From assembly GCA_964490975.1 (NCBI GenBank), contig CAZBEQ010000011.1:14644-78643 (forward strand): a stretch of DNA of 64,000 bases, read 5' to 3'. Numbering within the stretch: position 1 is the stretch's first letter; each line of letters starts with the position of its first letter. Position numbers and translations under genes: made by a program. Shown in pieces: positions 9,597 through 18,123 of this stretch. Source of the DNA: DTU013 sp964490975. Its GTDB lineage: Bacteria > Bacillota > Clostridia > Acetivibrionales > DTU013. The notes beneath the pieces were generated by a model, which was not told the DNA's origin, did not search any database, and was given only the letters and a program-made list of their open reading frames with translations.

Positions 9597-10607
9597 CTAT
9601 TTGCTCCATCTGACAAGTGCCGATCCCCATGTCAGTCCTCCGCCGAAACCGACAAGCACCAGATTGTCACCTTTATTCAAACATTTTTTCTTATATGCGT
9701 CATCCATAGCAACTGGAATTGATGCGGACGAAATGTTACCATACTTTTTTATTGTGGTATAGACCTTCTCAATAGCAACGCCGAGTCTTTTTACGGCGCT
9801 CTCTATAATTCTGCAATTAGCCTGATGTGGTATGATATATTTTATGTCGTCGAGACTCAAATCTGTATTTTCCATAACCTTTTCTGTAGCATACGGCATA
9901 ATCTTCACAGCAAACTTGAATATTTCCTGGCCATCCTGCCATAAAGCAATTTTATTTTTATATTCCTTGCGGCTTTCCTTGTCTTCATCGGATATATATA
10001 AGCATGGGATAGTAATACATTGTCCCATCCCACCATTGGCGCCTATATGCGTGGACAATATACCGTAGCCTTCTTCAACTGCTCCAAGTACGACAGCTCC
10101 TGCACCGTCCCCAAAAAGGACACAGTTCTTTCTGTCATCCCAGTCAATAGCTCTGGTCATTCCTTCACTGCTGACCAGTAAAATGTTTTTGTAATAGCCT
10201 GTCTCTATGAATTGTTTAGCGACTGTCATTCCATAAATGAAGCCTGAGCAGGCCGCCACAAGATCGAATGCGGCGGCGTTTTCAGCACCAGTTTCTTTTT
10301 GTATTATACACGATGTAGATGGTGTCAGGTAATCAGGAGTAGAAGTGGTTAACAGTATAAGATCAATATTCTCAGGAAGCAGGCCTGAATCATTTATAGC
10401 CTGCCTGGCTGCTTTCACAGCCAGTGAATATGTCGGAGTATTGTCTTCTAAAATCCTTCTTTCAGAAATGCCTGTTCTTTTTATTATCCATTCATCTGAA
10501 GTTTCTACTAATTTTTCAAGATCTGCATTAGTCAAAATCTTTTCTGGGACGCAGCTTCCTATACCTAAAATGCCAACGCTTACGTTCCCGTTTTGGTTTT
10601 TCGCCAT
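9597..10607 (-). CDS. fabH: Beta-ketoacyl-ACP synthase III
   Basis: Initiating condensing enzyme using acyl-CoA and malonyl-ACP, 336 aa from the chosen start. The catalytic triad is Cys120 in VAACSGFIYG, His in IIPHQANCRI, and Asn in YGNISSASIP. The start ATG at 10607 (MAKNQNGNVSVG) has GGAGG 9 bases upstream. A longer reading from 10634 exists. Either way the gene begins inside the end of plsX (about 80 bases of overlap). It uses a different frame and is probably translationally coupled. Confidence 0.96.
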   Translation of the reverse strand: MAKNQNGNVSVGILGIGSCVPEKILTNADLEKLVETSDEWIIKRTGISERRILEDNTPTYSLAVKAARQAINDSGLLPENIDLILLTTSTPDYLTPSTSCIIQKETGAENAAAFDLVAACSGFIYGMTVAKQFIETGYYKNILLVSSEGMTRAIDWDDRKNCVLFGDGAGAVVLGAVEEGYGILSTHIGANGGMGQCITIPCLYISDEDKESRKEYKNKIALWQDGQEIFKFAVKIMPYATEKVMENTDLSLDDIKYIIPHQANCRIIESAVKRLGVAIEKVYTTIKKYGNISSASIPVAMDDAYKKKCLNKGDNLVLVGFGGGLTWGSALVRWSK

Positions 10608-11610
10608 CGTTGGTAACCTCCATATTTTCAACACTAGACTTTATTTCTTCAAAAACCTTACTATTTGCAAGATTGTAAGACTTTAATATAACATTCCTTA
10701 TTGTCTTGTCATTTGAATTTCCGTGGCTTTTTATAACTATGCCATTTACACCAAGTATCGGAGCGCCTCCGTCCTCAGAAGGATCCATCATCTTTTTGAA
10801 TGCTTTCATGTCCTTCATAACAAAAAGTGTCGATATCTTGGAAAATATATTTCTTTTAAACATACCCTTAAGGATTCCGGAGAAGAACGATCCTGTTCCT
10901 TCCAAAAACTTAAGCATTACATTGCCAACATACCCATCAGACACTGCTACATCGACATTTCCTAAAGGGATATCCTTACCTTCGATATTGCCGATAAAAT
11001 TTAAATCTGTTGACTTAAGCAGTGTATATGCCTGTTTTAAAATCTCTGTCCCTTTTTTAGCCTCGGTTCCCATATTCACAAGGCCTATCCTCGGATTATC
11101 CTTTTTATAAAGTCCCTTCATATATGCGGATCCAAATATACCAAACTGTACGTAGTTAACAGGCTTACAAATCGTATTGAGTCCAGCATCGATAAGGAGA
11201 CACTTCCCGGATTTTGTAGGGATCACAGCTCCTAAAGCCGGTCTGTCAACGCCCTTTAGCCTTCCAAGGATGAAAAGTGCTCCTGTGAGAAGTGCTCCCG
11301 TGCTGCCGGCAGATAAAAACACATCACCTTTTTTCTCCTTTAGCATATTAAAGCCAACAACCATAGATGAGTTCTTTTTGCTTTTAATAGCTCTTGTAGG
11401 TACATCATCGTTGGTTATAACTTCCTTTGCATGTATAACTTCAAGCCGTGGACTCTTAAAGTTACGTGAATCAAGTATCCTCTCTATCTGTTCTCTGTCG
11501 CCGATCAAAGATATATCAAATCCATCCTGGAGCTTCAATGCATCAATACTGCCGTTAACTATAGCGTCGGGAGCGTAATCTCCTCCCATAGCATCCACTA
11601 ATATCCTCAA
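10528..11610 (-). CDS. plsX: Phosphate acyltransferase PlsX
   Basis: Makes acyl-phosphate from acyl-ACP, the first step to phosphatidic acid in Gram-positives. 360 aa, slightly longer than the usual 330-345. The N-terminus MRILVDAMGGDYAP is diagnostic; GSTGALLTGALF and AVSDGYVGNVMLKFLEGT are also typical. The start codon is TTG, 6 bases after GGGGTGA. The last 25-30 residues (KPKRERKRWHFRYRKLRPR) are very basic. They lie over the fabH start, so they may simply be read-through coding enforced by the overlap. Second gene of the fapR operon. Confidence 0.96.
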   Translation of the reverse strand: MRILVDAMGGDYAPDAIVNGSIDALKLQDGFDISLIGDREQIERILDSRNFKSPRLEVIHAKEVITNDDVPTRAIKSKKNSSMVVGFNMLKEKKGDVFLSAGSTGALLTGALFILGRLKGVDRPALGAVIPTKSGKCLLIDAGLNTICKPVNYVQFGIFGSAYMKGLYKKDNPRIGLVNMGTEAKKGTEILKQAYTLLKSTDLNFIGNIEGKDIPLGNVDVAVSDGYVGNVMLKFLEGTGSFFSGILKGMFKRNIFSKISTLFVMKDMKAFKKMMDPSEDGGAPILGVNGIVIKSHGNSNDKTIRNVILKSYNLANSKVFEEIKSSVENMEVTNDGEKPKRERKRWHFRYRKLRPRKDFD

Positions 11611-11623
11611 AATGTTTCACCCC

Positions 11624-11669
11624 GTATTTTACTGTTGTTAGTAAATATATCACTACACATATAAAATAC
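11624..11669. repeat. Widely spaced inverted repeat between fapR and plsX
   Basis: GTATTTTA and TAAAATAC, perfect 8-bp arms, flank a 30-base AT-rich centre in the 58-base fapR-plsX gap. No T-run follows, so it is not a clear terminator. It could be chance in AT-rich DNA. Confidence 0.3.
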
Positions 11670-12244
11670 TATTTTCCTTGCTGCTTTTCAAGGGAAACAA
11701 GTATGAATTTACCCCTAAACATTTCCGTTTGTTTCTCGAATATCTTGACCCAAACAATATACTTGCTGCCTCTGATTTGCTTGACCTCTGCTTTAGCTAT
11801 CAGCTTACAGCCTGAATATACAGGGACCTTGTACTTTATATTAGCCACTCCAACCAGCGCTACATGCGCATCAATTACAGCAATTGCAAGAGATTCTGCC
11901 AATGAGTAAATAAAGTGACCTCTAATGATCTTTGTTTTTTCAAAAGCCATCGTATCATCAGTTTCCAAAATAGATACACCGTACTTCCCAAGTGTTATAT
12001 CTATAAGTTCACCTACGATTTCTCCTCCTTGCAGTGATTTGACCTTGCTGTAGTTATTTGCAGCAACGTTCTTTATTCTTTCTCTCAGTTCGGGGATGCC
12101 CATCTCCAGTCTGTCAAGCCTTATTGTCGGTATACTGACATTAAACAACTCCGATAATTCTTCATCAGTCAGGAATGGGTCACTCTTGATCTTATCCAGT
12201 AATATCTGCTGCCTTTCTTTTTTAAACAAGGATGACCGGCTCAT
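11669..12244 (-). CDS. fapR: Fatty acid and phospholipid regulator FapR
   Basis: Repressor of fatty acid and phospholipid genes that is released by malonyl-CoA. 191 aa. The N-terminal helix-turn-helix (about residues 8-55) contains LTDEELSELFNVSIPTIRLD. The C-terminal part (about 70-185) is a hot-dog thioesterase-like effector domain. First gene of the fapR-plsX-fabH-fabD-fabG-acpP operon, the arrangement seen in many Firmicutes. A promoter and a candidate palindromic operator lie just upstream, consistent with autoregulation. Confidence 0.95.
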   Translation of the reverse strand: MSRSSLFKKERQQILLDKIKSDPFLTDEELSELFNVSIPTIRLDRLEMGIPELRERIKNVAANNYSKVKSLQGGEIVGELIDITLGKYGVSILETDDTMAFEKTKIIRGHFIYSLAESLAIAVIDAHVALVGVANIKYKVPVYSGCKLIAKAEVKQIRGSKYIVWVKIFEKQTEMFRGKFILVSLEKQQGK

Positions 12245-12278
12245 TCAGCAACACTTCCCATTTCTTCTCAAATAAATA

Positions 12279-12296
12279 ATTATTACCTGATAATAT
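12279..12296 (-). promoter_or_regulatory. Candidate FapR operator
   Basis: ATTATTACCTGATAATAT: a TATTA/TAATA inverted repeat around CCTGA. It resembles the TTAGTACCTGATACTAA-type FapR site as I recall it. It lies just downstream of the expected transcription start of the fapR promoter, where repressor binding would block transcription. Confidence 0.6.
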
Positions 12297-12310
12297 ATCC
12301 TAATGATAGT

Positions 12311-12339
12311 AGTATATTATATATCTATTAAGTATGCAA
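12311..12339 (-). promoter_or_regulatory. Promoter of the fapR operon
   Basis: Minus strand TTGCAT (12334-12339), 17-base spacer, TATACT (12311-12316). A good sigma-A-type promoter placed about 70 bases before the fapR start. Confidence 0.65.
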
Positions 12340-12358
12340 CAATTTTATTAAAAATATT

Positions 12359-12390
12359 AAAAAAACATGCGCCGGACTTTCGACGCATGT
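12359..12390 (-). terminator. Terminator after pgsA
   Basis: Minus strand ACATGCG and CGCATGT, a perfect 7-bp stem with a 12-base loop, followed by TTTTTTT. It lies 30 bases past the pgsA stop and insulates the fapR promoter from the rimO-pgsA transcript. Confidence 0.88.
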
Positions 12391-12420
12391 TTAGGGTTAT
12401 CTTATACTTATTTTATTACA

Positions 12421-13038
12421 CTAGGCATTCGTGTTTATAACATGTAGGTTCTTCTTGATATAGTCATATAAAGAATAGATGGTTATAATAACTGCCAATA
12501 GCATTGCATAATCGTCAAACTGGAACGTGGTAAATAAACTGATTGGGAAATTATTGAGCAATGCCGCCACAATTGCAATGTCCTGAAGTACTGTCTTAAA
12601 CTTGCCAAGATTACTGGCGGCAATTACGATACCTTCGCCTGCGGCGACCAATCTAAAACTGGTCACTATGAATTCACGCGAGATTATCAGCATTGCGGCC
12701 CAGCCGTTGAGGTTTCCACTTTGAACAAGTGCAAGCAATGCTGCAGTGACCAGGAGCTTGTCGGCAATTGGATCCAGGAATTTACCGAACCTTGTCACCA
12801 GTTTTCTTTTTCTTGCGATATAGCCGTCTACAGCATCGGTGCTGGAGGCTATTAAAAATATGCCAGCAGCTATATAACCACCGAATGCGGTCATAAACTC
12901 ATTGATAGCAACTAACTGCGGTCTTAAAAATCCAAAAATCTGTGCGTCAATGAACGACTGTGGTATTGGAATCAAAAAAATCATTAATACTGGAATCAAA
13001 AAAATTCTTGATAGAGTAATTTTATTTGGAAGATTCAT
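12421..13038 (-). CDS. pgsA: CDP-diacylglycerol-glycerol-3-phosphate phosphatidyltransferase
   Basis: Membrane enzyme that makes phosphatidylglycerophosphate from CDP-diacylglycerol, 205 aa. The CDP-alcohol phosphotransferase signature DGYIARKRK...GKFLDPIADK (D-G-x2-A-R-x8-G-x3-D-x3-D) is complete, around residues 67-90. Several hydrophobic segments surround it. The start overlaps the end of rimO by 17 bases, indicating an operon. The rimO-pgsA (often then cinA-recA) order is a common Firmicutes arrangement. Confidence 0.96.
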   Translation of the reverse strand: MNLPNKITLSRIFLIPVLMIFLIPIPQSFIDAQIFGFLRPQLVAINEFMTAFGGYIAAGIFLIASSTDAVDGYIARKRKLVTRFGKFLDPIADKLLVTAALLALVQSGNLNGWAAMLIISREFIVTSFRLVAAGEGIVIAASNLGKFKTVLQDIAIVAALLNNFPISLFTTFQFDDYAMLLAVIITIYSLYDYIKKNLHVINTNA

Positions 13039-14365
13039 ACTGCACCTCTCCTGTCAAATCGTATTCACCGCTGTCAAGTACTTTGACTTCAACAAGCCGG
13101 TTCAACTCCAATGGTTCCCTGCTGGTGAAATATATGAGTCCGTCTATGCCGGGTGCTTCTGCATAGCTTCTGCCATAATAGAATATTCCATCGTCGGCTA
13201 TACCTTCGACAAGTACCCTATATATTCTGCCGAGTCTTGCAGCATTCGATTCGGCAGAAATTGTACACTGTAATTTCATCAGCCTGTCGTATCTTGACTT
13301 TTTTATTTTTTTCGGTATTTGTTCCTGCATTTTATATGCAGGGGTGCCTTCTTCTTTAGAATACATAAATACACCAAGTCTGTCAAACCTATATTTGCTT
13401 ACAAGCCCCTCAAGCTTGGAAAAATCATCTTCAGTCTCCCCTGGGAATCCAACGATCAGTGTTGTCCTGATAATAAGACCTGGGATTTTTTCTCTTAATG
13501 TATCTAGTAAATTGAATATATCTTCGCTTTTTCCCCTTCGTCCCATTCTCTTTAGAACAATATCACTTGCATGCTGTATAGGTATGTCAATATATTTACA
13601 AACCTTATCATTTTCTGCTATTTCATTTATCATTTCATCGTCGATTTCTTCAGGATAACAATAAAGAAGCCTTATCCATTCTATTCCATCAATACGGCTT
13701 AGCTTTTGGAGAAGTTCGACCAATGCTTTATGACCATAAATATCTATTCCATACCTCGTTGTGTCCTGCGCTGTCAGAATTAGTTCCTTAATGCCTGAAG
13801 CAGCAAGCTTTTCAGCTTCTTTAACAATAGAATCGATACTTCTGCTTCTGAACGGGCCCCTCAATGAAGGGATGATGCAGTAGGTGCAACGATTATCACA
13901 GCCCTCTGCTATCTTCATATATGCGTAGCCATTACCTGTTGATATTACTCGTTCTCCATCCATGTATGAGGTCCCGGTCAGCTCTCCGTATCTTGATACC
14001 TTCCCTTTTGTTTTATATGCCTCATTGATAACAGAGGCTATTTCACCATAGCTGCCGGTTCCAAGCACCACATCGACCTCCGGTATCTCATCGAGTATCA
14101 TTTTCCTGTATCTCTCAGCCAGGCAGCCTGCTACGATGAGCATTTCACACTTGTTCTCTTTCAAAGCAGTCATTTCAATAATTGTATTTATAGATTCCTG
14201 TTTTGCACTTTCTATAAATCCACATGTATTGACAATAATGATATCCGCATCATCACTGTTATTGACTATCTCAAAGCCTTCGGTCTTTAGAATACCGAGC
14301 ATTAATTCACTGTCTACCAGATTTTTAGGGCAACCCAGTGAAACGAGACCTATTTTTTTATCCAA
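13022..14365 (-). CDS. rimO: Ribosomal protein S12 methylthiotransferase RimO
   Basis: Radical SAM methylthiotransferase acting on an aspartate of S12, 447 aa. The N-terminal UPF0004/MTTase domain begins VSLGCPKNLVDSE, with further cysteines (NTCGFIESA, VAGCLAERY). The radical SAM motif is CDNRCTYC. A TRAM-like C-terminal domain (about 380-445) follows. I start it at TTG 14365 giving (M)DKKIGLVSLG, with GGGAGG 7 bases upstream. The reading from ATG 14404 adds 13 residues not expected in the family and covers the ribosome site. CPKN (not CxQMN-type) supports RimO over MiaB. Confidence 0.95.
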   Translation of the reverse strand: MDKKIGLVSLGCPKNLVDSELMLGILKTEGFEIVNNSDDADIIIVNTCGFIESAKQESINTIIEMTALKENKCEMLIVAGCLAERYRKMILDEIPEVDVVLGTGSYGEIASVINEAYKTKGKVSRYGELTGTSYMDGERVISTGNGYAYMKIAEGCDNRCTYCIIPSLRGPFRSRSIDSIVKEAEKLAASGIKELILTAQDTTRYGIDIYGHKALVELLQKLSRIDGIEWIRLLYCYPEEIDDEMINEIAENDKVCKYIDIPIQHASDIVLKRMGRRGKSEDIFNLLDTLREKIPGLIIRTTLIVGFPGETEDDFSKLEGLVSKYRFDRLGVFMYSKEEGTPAYKMQEQIPKKIKKSRYDRLMKLQCTISAESNAARLGRIYRVLVEGIADDGIFYYGRSYAEAPGIDGLIYFTSREPLELNRLVEVKVLDSGEYDLTGEVQYESSK

Positions 14366-14381
14366 TAAAGTTCCTCCCTGA

Positions 14382-14532
14382 CTCGTTATAACGCATATTT
14401 TCAAAGAAAAATCTTCACTTGTAGAATATTTTTCTTACCTCTGCGGCGTTTCAACGAGGCTGGTCGCAAACTAAGTTTGCTGCTCGCCCATGCAACCTAG
14501 CTGTCTATAAATCCAATCAGCCTCGTTATAAC
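14382..14532. repeat. Palindromic repeat element, copy 1 (CTCGTTATAACGC family)
   Basis: Three related 13-mers in alternating orientation: CTCGTTATAACGC (14382-14394), GCGTTTCAACGAGG (14446-14459), CAGCCTCGTTATAAC (14518-14532). The second and third form a perfect 10-bp stem (AACGAGGCTG/CAGCCTCGTT). The first and second pair over 11 of 13 positions. A nested AAGAAAAAT/ATTTTTCTT stem lies between arms one and two. The same three-part pattern recurs at 61831-61902. No coding sequence is seen. The rimO promoter must lie in or near this element. Confidence 0.75.
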
Positions 14533-14565
14533 ATTAACTAATATACACTAAAAATTTTATTTTCT

Positions 14566-14600
14566 CAATAAAAATCACAGCCACCATATAGTGACTGCGA
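14566..14600 (-). terminator. Terminator after recX
   Basis: Minus strand TCGCAGTCAC pairs with GTGGCTGTGA over 10 positions (two wobbles) with a 6-base loop, followed by TTTTTATTG. It lies about 70 bases past recX. Another imperfect hairpin (GTAAGC/GCTTAC, 14617-14648) lies between the recX stop and this terminator. Confidence 0.75.
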
Positions 14601-14667
14601 TACGTGAACGACGCTGTAAGCCGGTGATCAGTAAATGCTGAGCTTACCGACATAATTATGACCGAAC

Positions 14668-15312
14668 TTAAAGTCCTTCATCAAGGTCAACAGAAATTTC
14701 AGTACCAAATCCTTTAAGGACTTCTTTTATAGTATCTCTTGAGAAGCCTCTATGTACAAGAAACATGAAGGCTTTTTTCAGTGTTTTTTCATCATTCATA
14801 TCATATTTTCCGAACTTCCTCTTAAGAAGGTTTTCTGCTACGACTGAATCCTCCACCTTCCAATCCTCGAGTACTTCATCTGCTGTTTCTTCAGGTATGC
14901 CACGGGACAAAAGCTCAAGCCTAATCATCTTTCTGGAAAGAGGCTTCAGTTTACTCCTGTCATATATGTATTTCTGCGCATACAGCTTATTATTGATATA
15001 TCCTATTGCTTTGAGTTCTTCTATGACTTTTTCTGTGCTATCGTGGTCATATCCGTCATTTATCAACTTTTCACGAACTTCTTTTTCAGTTCGCAGTTTC
15101 ATCGACAGGAATCTGACTGCCTTTGATTTCGCTTCTCTGAAGTTCAGTGTCTCTTTAATATAACCTATTGTTTCTTCTGTTATCTCTGAGCTGTCATATA
15201 GATTCAATGATAAATAATCATCTTCAGAGATGGTGAATGAAAACCTACCATCGATGTATACCGACAGCCTGTCTTTATTTTTTTTATTTTTTTCTACGGA
15301 TGTGATTTTCAT
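14668..15312 (-). CDS. recX: Recombination regulator RecX
   Basis: Modulator of RecA filaments, 214 aa. A tandem three-helix RecX repeat architecture is visible: FREAKSKAVRFLSMKLRTEKE, then the repeat containing IGYINNKLYAQKYIYDR, then a C-terminal repeat FLVHRGFSRDTIKEVL. It lies 31 bases downstream of recA with its own AGGTGG site, so it is co-transcribed and probably SOS controlled with recA. Confidence 0.92.
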   Translation of the reverse strand: MKITSVEKNKKNKDRLSVYIDGRFSFTISEDDYLSLNLYDSSEITEETIGYIKETLNFREAKSKAVRFLSMKLRTEKEVREKLINDGYDHDSTEKVIEELKAIGYINNKLYAQKYIYDRSKLKPLSRKMIRLELLSRGIPEETADEVLEDWKVEDSVVAENLLKRKFGKYDMNDEKTLKKAFMFLVHRGFSRDTIKEVLKGFGTEISVDLDEGL

Positions 15313-15343
15313 TGCCCACCACCTCTAATAAATCAGATAGCTC

Positions 15344-16399
15344 TTACTCCATATCGAGATCCATTTCTTCGTCATCATTGTCACTCACTGAATGTGCATC
15401 CATGCTTTTGGCAAAGGCCTGGTTATAATTTTCCCGGATCTTCTTTTCAACTTCTTTAGTCATTTCGGTATTCTCTCTAAGGTATTGCTTGGCATTTTCT
15501 CTACCCTGTCCGATCCTCTGACCGTTGTATGAGAACCAAGCACCGCTCTTGTTGATAATGTCAAGGTTTACAGCTACATCAAGTATACTGCCCTCTTTCG
15601 ATATACCTTGACCGTAGATGATATCAAATTCTGCTTCTTTGAAAGGTGGAGCAACTTTGTTTTTTACTACCTTGACTCTTGTCCTGTTTCCGATTACCTC
15701 CGTACCCTGTTTCAGAGACTCTATTCTTCTGACATCAAGTCTGACAGATGCATAGAATTTCAGAGCCCTTCCTCCTGGTGTCGTCTCCGGATTGCCGAAC
15801 ATGATACCAACTTTTTCTCTCAACTGGTTTATAAACACTGCAGTCGTTTTGGACTTGCTGATGACACCGGCTAGCTTTCTCAGTGCCTGAGACATAAGAC
15901 GCGCCTGAAGGCCCACGTGTGAGTCACCCATTTCTCCGTCTATCTCAGCCTTTGGTACAAGTGCTGCTACAGAGTCGATTACAATAACATCTATAGCACC
16001 GCTCCTGACTAGTGCTTCAGCTATCTCAAGTGCCTGTTCTCCAGTGTCCGGCTGTGATACGATAAGATTGTCTATATCGACGCCGAGTTTTTTGGCATAT
16101 ATCGGATCCAATGCGTGCTCTGCGTCAATAAACGCGGCATCTCCGCCCGCCTTTTGAGCCTCAGCGACTATATGCAGCGCTACGGTGGTCTTACCTGAGG
16201 ATTCAGGTCCAAATATTTCAACTATTCTTCCCCTTGGCACACCGCCTACACCTAGGGCAATATCCAGCCCAATAGAGCCGGTAGGTATAGTTTCTATATT
16301 CATATGGGCATTCTCACCCAATTTCATGACAGCACCCTTGCCAAACTGCTTTTCTATCTGGCCCAGCGCCATCTCCAGAGCTTTTTTCTTTTCGATCAT
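15344..16399 (-). CDS. recA: Recombinase RecA
   Basis: ATP-dependent strand exchange protein and SOS co-protease, 351 aa. Walker A is GPESSGKTT (residues 64-72). Walker B is VIVIDSVAALVPKAEIDGE. The loop region around VFINQLREKVGIMFG and the acidic tail (DNDDEEMDLDME) are as in other Firmicutes. AAGGAGG lies 10 bases upstream of the ATG. A LexA-type box lies 30 bases upstream of the start. Confidence 0.99.
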   Translation of the reverse strand: MIEKKKALEMALGQIEKQFGKGAVMKLGENAHMNIETIPTGSIGLDIALGVGGVPRGRIVEIFGPESSGKTTVALHIVAEAQKAGGDAAFIDAEHALDPIYAKKLGVDIDNLIVSQPDTGEQALEIAEALVRSGAIDVIVIDSVAALVPKAEIDGEMGDSHVGLQARLMSQALRKLAGVISKSKTTAVFINQLREKVGIMFGNPETTPGGRALKFYASVRLDVRRIESLKQGTEVIGNRTRVKVVKNKVAPPFKEAEFDIIYGQGISKEGSILDVAVNLDIINKSGAWFSYNGQRIGQGRENAKQYLRENTEMTKEVEKKIRENYNQAFAKSMDAHSVSDNDDEEMDLDME

Positions 16400-16428
16400 T
16401 TCGAACGGACCTCCTTATTTGAGATAGA

Positions 16429-16442
16429 CGAACATTTGTTCT
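16429..16442 (-). promoter_or_regulatory. LexA (SOS) box of recA
   Basis: CGAACATTTGTTCT on the plus strand contains the palindrome GAAC-N4-GTTC, matching the Gram-positive LexA box (CGAACRNRYGTTYG-like). It is placed in the recA leader. I saw no second site near recX, as expected if they share the transcript. Confidence 0.85.
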
Positions 16443-16496
16443 GATAAAAATTATATATCATTTCTCCAAAAGAGTCAATAACGTAATAACATATTT

Positions 16497-18074
16497 TTAC
16501 ATATTCATTCTATGCTTAATATTTTTCATCAAATATATGGCATCTTCCGACTTCATTAACAACATAATTATAATATAAATTATCGATCCTGTAATTATCT
16601 CAAATATCAAATATGCTAACTGTAGCGCTTTACTTGCCGGGGCAGTTATCATTTTCTGTATCAGCAGCAAGGCTAAGCCCATTAGCGCAGCCGAGGGAAC
16701 CGCACGGATAAAAAAGCTGCCAAGCTGTTGCAAATATAATCCGTTCATTTTTCTGTTAAGCAAAATCAGCAGTAAAAATGAATTTATAAGACTTATTATC
16801 GAATATGAAAGTGCCATGCCTGAAGCCCCAAGATCGGTAAATAAATAAAATAAAGCTCCAAAGGCAATGTTAAGAATGGCCGATATTACACCTGCTATCA
16901 AAGGTGTCCTTGTATCCTGCCTCGCATAATAAGCGCGGTTCATTATTGCTACTACAGACTGAGTGATCATTGATATGCAAAAAAAGCCCAGTATTACTGC
17001 AACAATCGGTACATTTTCTTCAGTAAATCTGCCACCCCATTTGAACACAGCCCTGACCAACTGCTCCCTCAGTACAAAAAAACCTGTTGCCGAAGGGACG
17101 GCAAGAAAAAGTACAGATGTGAGTGATTTCATAAGCAGGGTTTTATATTCCTCTATTTTACCGACAGCATATTTACCTGAAAGTGACGGAAGTACTGCAG
17201 TCCCTATACCCATTGCAAAAATGCCGTATGGAAGCTGCCACAGAGTATTTGCATTCCTGAAAGCGGCAAGGCTGCCTTCTATGGCAACAAGACTTACAAA
17301 AGCAGTAGATATGATCGTGTTCACCTGAGTAATAGATGATGACAGCAGTGATGGTACCGCCTGAGATAATAATTTTCTGAAACCTTTGTCTTTAAAATAT
17401 ATCACCGGTTTGTACAATTTGAATTTACTATGTGAAAATGAAAGTTGTATAAGTAAGTAGATAAATGCACTGACGGCTACAAAAAAAGCAACTCTTGTCA
17501 TACTTTCGGGATTTGTATCAGCAAACAGATAAATGCTTATTGTACAACCGAGATTATATATCGAAGGTCCAAACGCAGCGGCAGCAAATTTTTTGTATGA
17601 GTTGAGTACACCGTTGCATATGCCCGCCAGCATAATAAAAGAAACGGACGGAAATAGTATTCTGGATAGTTTTATTGCCAGTTCAAGAGTTTGCGGGCTG
17701 CTGCTAAAGCCTGGTGCTACAACAGGTATTATTTGCGGTGCGAAAACCATCCCCAGCACACATATGATCACCATGCCTAAAAAGACAATATTCATAAATG
17801 AGCTTGCAGCCTTCCAGCCTTCCTTTTCTTCTCCATTTTCGAGCTTTCCGGAGAGATACGGCACAAGAGCTGCTGATATGGTCCCTCCTACCAGCAGCAT
17901 ATATATTAGGTCCGGTACCGTGAACGCTGCCACATAAGCATCCTGTAGCCAACTAAGCCCGACCTTCCAGGAAAGCATGGTTTCGCGAAGAAAGCCTGTC
18001 AGCCTGCTCAGGATCATGGAAGACATCACGATGATAGCAGCTGTCGATAAACTACTGTTCCTATTCTGTTTCAA
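16497..18074 (-). CDS. murJ: Lipid II flippase MurJ
   Basis: MOP-superfamily membrane protein that moves lipid II across the membrane for peptidoglycan synthesis, 525 aa, with about 14 hydrophobic segments. Family hallmarks: SRLTGFLRETMLSWKVG near the start, QDAYVAAFTVPDLIYMLL, and the Arg/Asp-rich motif NRAYYARQDTRTPL. The start codon is TTG, 7 bases after GGAGG. Lies between recA and cinA; separated from cinA by 45 bases. Confidence 0.94.
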   Translation of the reverse strand: MKQNRNSSLSTAAIIVMSSMILSRLTGFLRETMLSWKVGLSWLQDAYVAAFTVPDLIYMLLVGGTISAALVPYLSGKLENGEEKEGWKAASSFMNIVFLGMVIICVLGMVFAPQIIPVVAPGFSSSPQTLELAIKLSRILFPSVSFIMLAGICNGVLNSYKKFAAAAFGPSIYNLGCTISIYLFADTNPESMTRVAFFVAVSAFIYLLIQLSFSHSKFKLYKPVIYFKDKGFRKLLSQAVPSLLSSSITQVNTIISTAFVSLVAIEGSLAAFRNANTLWQLPYGIFAMGIGTAVLPSLSGKYAVGKIEEYKTLLMKSLTSVLFLAVPSATGFFVLREQLVRAVFKWGGRFTEENVPIVAVILGFFCISMITQSVVAIMNRAYYARQDTRTPLIAGVISAILNIAFGALFYLFTDLGASGMALSYSIISLINSFLLLILLNRKMNGLYLQQLGSFFIRAVPSAALMGLALLLIQKMITAPASKALQLAYLIFEIITGSIIYIIIMLLMKSEDAIYLMKNIKHRMNM

Positions 18075-18094
18075 AATAAAACCTCCGGCATTTT

Positions 18095-18123
18095 AACGAG
18101 GTGCATTACTGTGGCATCGTTAC
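18095..18123. repeat. Degenerate palindrome resembling the CTCGTTATAACGC family
   Basis: AACGAGGTGC and GGCATCGTTAC face each other in the cinA-murJ gap and overlap the cinA stop codon. It matches half of the three-part element at 14382-14532. It could be a decayed copy or a weak hairpin of independent origin. Confidence 0.35.
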
